Positions 41,401-43,131 of a DNA stretch of 43,131 bases are shown here, piece by piece (the stretch's first letter is position 1; each line of letters starts with the position of its first letter). The DNA lies in the IMG/VR virus record IMGVR_UViG_3300031565_008220, positions 1 through 43,131 of that record. One strand, 5' to 3'. The position numbers were made by a program, and so were the translations under genes. Under the pieces are notes generated by a model, which made no database searches, had not been told where the DNA came from, and was given only the letters and a program-made list of their open reading frames with translations. The DNA comes from a virus.

Positions 41401-42491
41401 AAATCCTTCTTCAAATTAGTTTCGAAATCTATCTTTCGTTTTTCGAATATATGAGATGGATTTTTGTTTTCAATAATTTCATTGATATCTGTCAATTCAA
41501 CAATATCTGATGTTGATGTTGTTTTATGTTTATCTTGAATTAATATTTGATCTGCATATGCTTTATTAACAGCTTTTAAAACTCGACTCAAATCATTTTT
41601 TGGGATGCTGGATGAGATATCATTTGCTTTAGTCATATCTCCAGTTATTTTGAAAAGTATTGATTTAATTGTAATTCTATCAATTTCGGAATCGGAAACA
41701 TCATTGGCATTTACCATATCTCTGGTATTTTCATCTTTCTTCATAAGATCAGATACAGCACTGGAAACTTTCTTTCCACCATCTTCGGGCTCGATATTTT
41801 TCATTACTGATTTTTCAGCCTTAGATGCTTCTTGATCTCTTTCTTCGTCGGTGTTTATTGTTTTTATATGTCGGATATATTGAAGAACTCTTGTGAAAGC
41901 GTATTCCTTATTTCGAATCAAGACTCTACTTTTCGTTTCTCCATCAGAAACATAACCCAACAATAAATGATCATAGCTAAATTCATTTCCTTTTAAATCT
42001 CTCAAGAGAGGAAATATTTTTCTATCTGGAAATTTTTTCAGAGGGTTCTCAAGTGCAACTGTGTAATAGAGTATTGTCTCATAGTTATTCAGGAATGATA
42101 AAATATTAGATAGCATGTTCTGGATTAATATTCCACCCCTACTACGATAATTGGTGATATTCAAAACGCTCTGCAATGAATTTGAAAATACCGAAAAATC
42201 TATTAATAAGTTTTGTTTTTTTGGATAGTTCATATTTGACTGAAACGGTCTCAACCCAATCGATGAATATATTTCTTTTGCATCTGATGTTAGTCGAATA
42301 AGAGGTCTTCTGGAAATTGGTAATACAACAATTCTTGCATCACGGCGTAAGATTCCCAACTTATTGTAGTCCAAAGCCAGCGAAGAATTCTCTGGAAAAT
42401 AAATGATTGCATATGGTTTGTCTGGCTTCTGGTCAAACCTAATGCCACTAACAAGTCTTGTGTATTGAGGAATATTTTCAAATTTTATCAT
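38424..42491 (-). CDS. RNA polymerase beta subunit-like, set 2
   Basis: A 1355-residue RpoB homologue of about bacterial size and very different from set 1. Conserved blocks are KGYNFEDGLVINQR (about 926), GDKLCNRYGNKGIIS (about 1076), MNPLGVIARMNIGQMYE (about 1112) and the clamp-contact HGRSTGPLSSKTHQPT with SGGQKVGEGD (about 1258-1288). The N-terminal third has a charged, low-complexity insertion near residues 200-270 (DEERDQEASKAEKS). It overlaps the stop of the upstream beta-prime gene by four bases (ATGA), so the two are translationally coupled. It should form a second phage polymerase, early or virion-packaged in phages with two enzymes. Confidence 0.93.
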   Translation of the reverse strand: MIKFENIPQYTRLVSGIRFDQKPDKPYAIIYFPENSSLALDYNKLGILRRDARIVVLPISRRPLIRLTSDAKEIYSSIGLRPFQSNMNYPKKQNLLIDFSVFSNSLQSVLNITNYRSRGGILIQNMLSNILSFLNNYETILYYTVALENPLKKFPDRKIFPLLRDLKGNEFSYDHLLLGYVSDGETKSRVLIRNKEYAFTRVLQYIRHIKTINTDEERDQEASKAEKSVMKNIEPEDGGKKVSSAVSDLMKKDENTRDMVNANDVSDSEIDRITIKSILFKITGDMTKANDISSSIPKNDLSRVLKAVNKAYADQILIQDKHKTTSTSDIVELTDINEIIENKNPSHIFEKRKIDFETNLKKDLSNAFRVLEDRDVPIKFKSLSITERKQRPGEIKKTDEATVKIIVEKANGEDQEILFTIPKIDSASGTFTVSGRKKCLINQIIVNPISFPEEFVAKFASDYSIFRIKSLRSRKIPYLQIFIGSYKIPLAVVLSYLYGFDTVMKDYNIKYQIVQDKPKTGLFIKVPSSYMIFSNVETELQKEIVESLSVAKIDKYNIPNEFLTKDYFYELLIQITGREESADIITKTSMNIVDPVVKQVLINQQLPSKLMDIMHYMAEMAVKGIKDDPNDIGNQRIRNSEIIVNLAQNMLLKAYTAYQQQYLSGNPNAKLNFPEAKIISQFDNIEISQDMEFANPMEEMSTITRISPAGKTVGGILSKRAVQLEARNVHPSYFGNIDPLDTAEGSNIGITQQLTVNALITSARGLFGTKEMNDDEKSGILSTNLSIVPFIENNEGARMIMSANQVRQMLPLKNPTPPMIQTGYESILTNVLSDSFIKKAPCTGIIKNITSDIIDVSCSGKSNKVDITPKELSSGSGKNTLSIFNPIVKKNQKVKKGQVIAEGSCISGGTIALGRNLSVAYMPYKGYNFEDGLVINQRLIETESLTSLHGETLEVKLDPKDDILYIANIGEETKRGQPIFKKTPGEITELLNLEDTDEDFLEVYEGAIVAESPGGKIVDIEIFSNIELKGAAQEIADKTRKRHKNPKEKWYEKNIVIKGAKISFKIEQALPIGVGDKLCNRYGNKGIISLIEEDRLMPRTPWGETVDIIMNPLGVIARMNIGQMYEMYCGLISKEVGKRIVKSNNRKEIFSLISSVYSNLDGSKNFKMSSRLINSLKAMSDSKFKSMADEIRSTGFMPIIVPPFQAPKRDNIDKVLKLLNLKSGYHLTLPEYNTKTTEPVPFGYTYVGKLEHMAAEKIHGRSTGPLSSKTHQPTAGKRKSGGQKVGEGDTWALASYDAKILLKEMFGPMSDDGKSKNEMINEIVEGGKADYKKTQISPTRELLNAYFRALMVEEK

Positions 42492-43131
42492 TCGAAGTCT
42501 TCTCCAGTGATTATATTTTCAAAAATTGTTGGTTGATCAAATTCAGGCTGCTCAATTAGTCCAATCTGAATTGCCTTCGATATATTCTCAAAAGCAGCAC
42601 CCTGTATAAAACTTGTACTAAAAACGTTTTCTTTAATATTGGCCATTTTGGGGTCCCATGTTTTTCCTAATCTAGCTGGTATTGATGAATTTTTCTTATC
42701 CCTTAAAACCTGTGAACACATAACTTCCATGTGAACCAGATCCAAATCTGAGATATCTGAACCATATACTTTTAGAATTTTGGTTAATAGATGGGATGGA
42801 TTGCTATATACCATCTTTCCACCCAACAATCTTTTAATATAATTAATCTGTTCTTTAATTTCAACGGCAGTTGTTGGAACGTCAAGAATTGGGGCACCGG
42901 CTTTATAAGAAAACTCTAAACTGTTACCGATCTTTTGGTAATCACCTTTCATAACAACAGCGTAATCCAATGACATCACAAACATTAAATCTTCAAACGA
43001 TACCTGTGCTACAATATGATTCAGCCAAACGCCATCAAACTTGCTATTGCTGGTATTTGGGTACTGAATATTATCATTTGTTCTGTAGTCTCTCAAATCT
43101 ATTTTGATATTTACTGGTTTTTTGGAATATA
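42488..43131 (-). CDS. RNA polymerase beta-prime C-terminal part, set 2 (5' partial)
   Basis: The frame is open from the window edge to the stop at 42488, at least 214 residues; a TTG at 43096 is not a credible start because coding continues upstream (KKPVNIKIDLRDYRTND). Near its C-terminus SDLDLVHMEVMCSQVLRD corresponds to the RpoC 'INDKHIEVIVRQML' segment, and FSTSFIQGAAFENISKAIQI to the RpoC 'FISAASFQETTRVLTEAA' segment. Whether this is the end of a complete beta-prime or a separate C-terminal half gene, as in phiKZ/AR9-type phages, cannot be seen. It overlaps the set 2 beta gene by four bases. Confidence 0.82.
   Translation of the reverse strand, partial: YSKKPVNIKIDLRDYRTNDNIQYPNTSNSKFDGVWLNHIVAQVSFEDLMFVMSLDYAVVMKGDYQKIGNSLEFSYKAGAPILDVPTTAVEIKEQINYIKRLLGGKMVYSNPSHLLTKILKVYGSDISDLDLVHMEVMCSQVLRDKKNSSIPARLGKTWDPKMANIKENVFSTSFIQGAAFENISKAIQIGLIEQPEFDQPTIFENIITGEDFE

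Noticed and set aside
42488-43096. A complete 202-residue gene starting with TTG at 43096
   Set aside because: The frame stays open with plausible coding sequence to the window edge and the protein matches only the end of RNA polymerase beta-prime, so it is a 5'-truncated gene.
1-43131. Plus-strand open frames of 60-116 codons throughout the window
   Set aside because: All lie opposite well-supported minus-strand genes, lack ribosome-binding sites and recognisable motifs, and are antisense shadows of AT-rich coding DNA.

Overview
This 43 kb window is a gene-dense, AT-rich stretch of a large double-stranded DNA phage genome, very probably a jumbo tailed phage of a bacterium. Every supported gene lies on the minus strand with gaps of a few bases or small overlaps, so the natural reading direction is from 43131 down to 1. 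The phage character comes from a T4 gp17-like large terminase, a gp27-like baseplate protein, gp46/gp47-type recombination nuclease subunits, a UvsW-like helicase, a two-gene type II topoisomerase and a likely ssDNA-binding protein. I see no tRNA, rRNA, CRISPR array or insertion sequence. The host cannot be named from the sequence.

Layout in transcription order. (a) 43131-37522: end of an RNA polymerase beta-prime gene, a full 1355-residue beta subunit, and two small unknown genes. A 142-bp gap with a perfect 11-bp palindrome follows. (b) 37379-28667: unknown gene, likely ssDNA-binding protein, MoxR AAA+ ATPase, VWA/metallopeptidase protein, topoisomerase ATPase subunit, three small genes, topoisomerase breakage-reunion subunit. 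(c) 28658-22478: QueD, UvsW-like helicase, Mre11-like and Rad50-like subunits, and a radical SAM enzyme. (d) 22466-13912: two small genes, then a ubiquitin-like conjugation cassette: a 1220-residue protein with an E2-like N-terminal segment, a JAMM/JAB isopeptidase, an E1-like ThiF protein, a ubiquitin-like beta-grasp protein, a second E1-like protein and a second E2-like candidate. (e) 13898-7363: a second RNA polymerase (beta-prime then beta) and FolE2. (f) 7348-1: two unknown genes, a DUF932-like gene, a baseplate hub-like gene, terminase, a zincin-like protein and the start of a probable structural gene.

Two things stand out. First, the phage carries two separate sets of multisubunit RNA polymerase large subunits, a trait known from phiKZ/AR9-like phages, inside a genome whose packaging, recombination and topoisomerase genes are T4-like. 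Both sets have the order beta-prime then beta, the reverse of bacterial rpoB-rpoC. Second, a near-complete UBL-E1-E2-JAB system sits directly upstream of the first polymerase pair. Its composition recalls the PRTRC plasmid/phage gene set as I remember it, but it has two E1-like and two E2-like candidates. FolE2 and QueD suggest part of a 7-deazaguanine pathway, perhaps for DNA modification, although QueE and QueC are not identifiable here.

Four of the five larger intergenic gaps hold hairpins built on the same GGTGGG/CCCACC-type stem, one of them a textbook terminator; the fifth holds the palindrome. All family assignments come from motifs read by eye; no database search was run.
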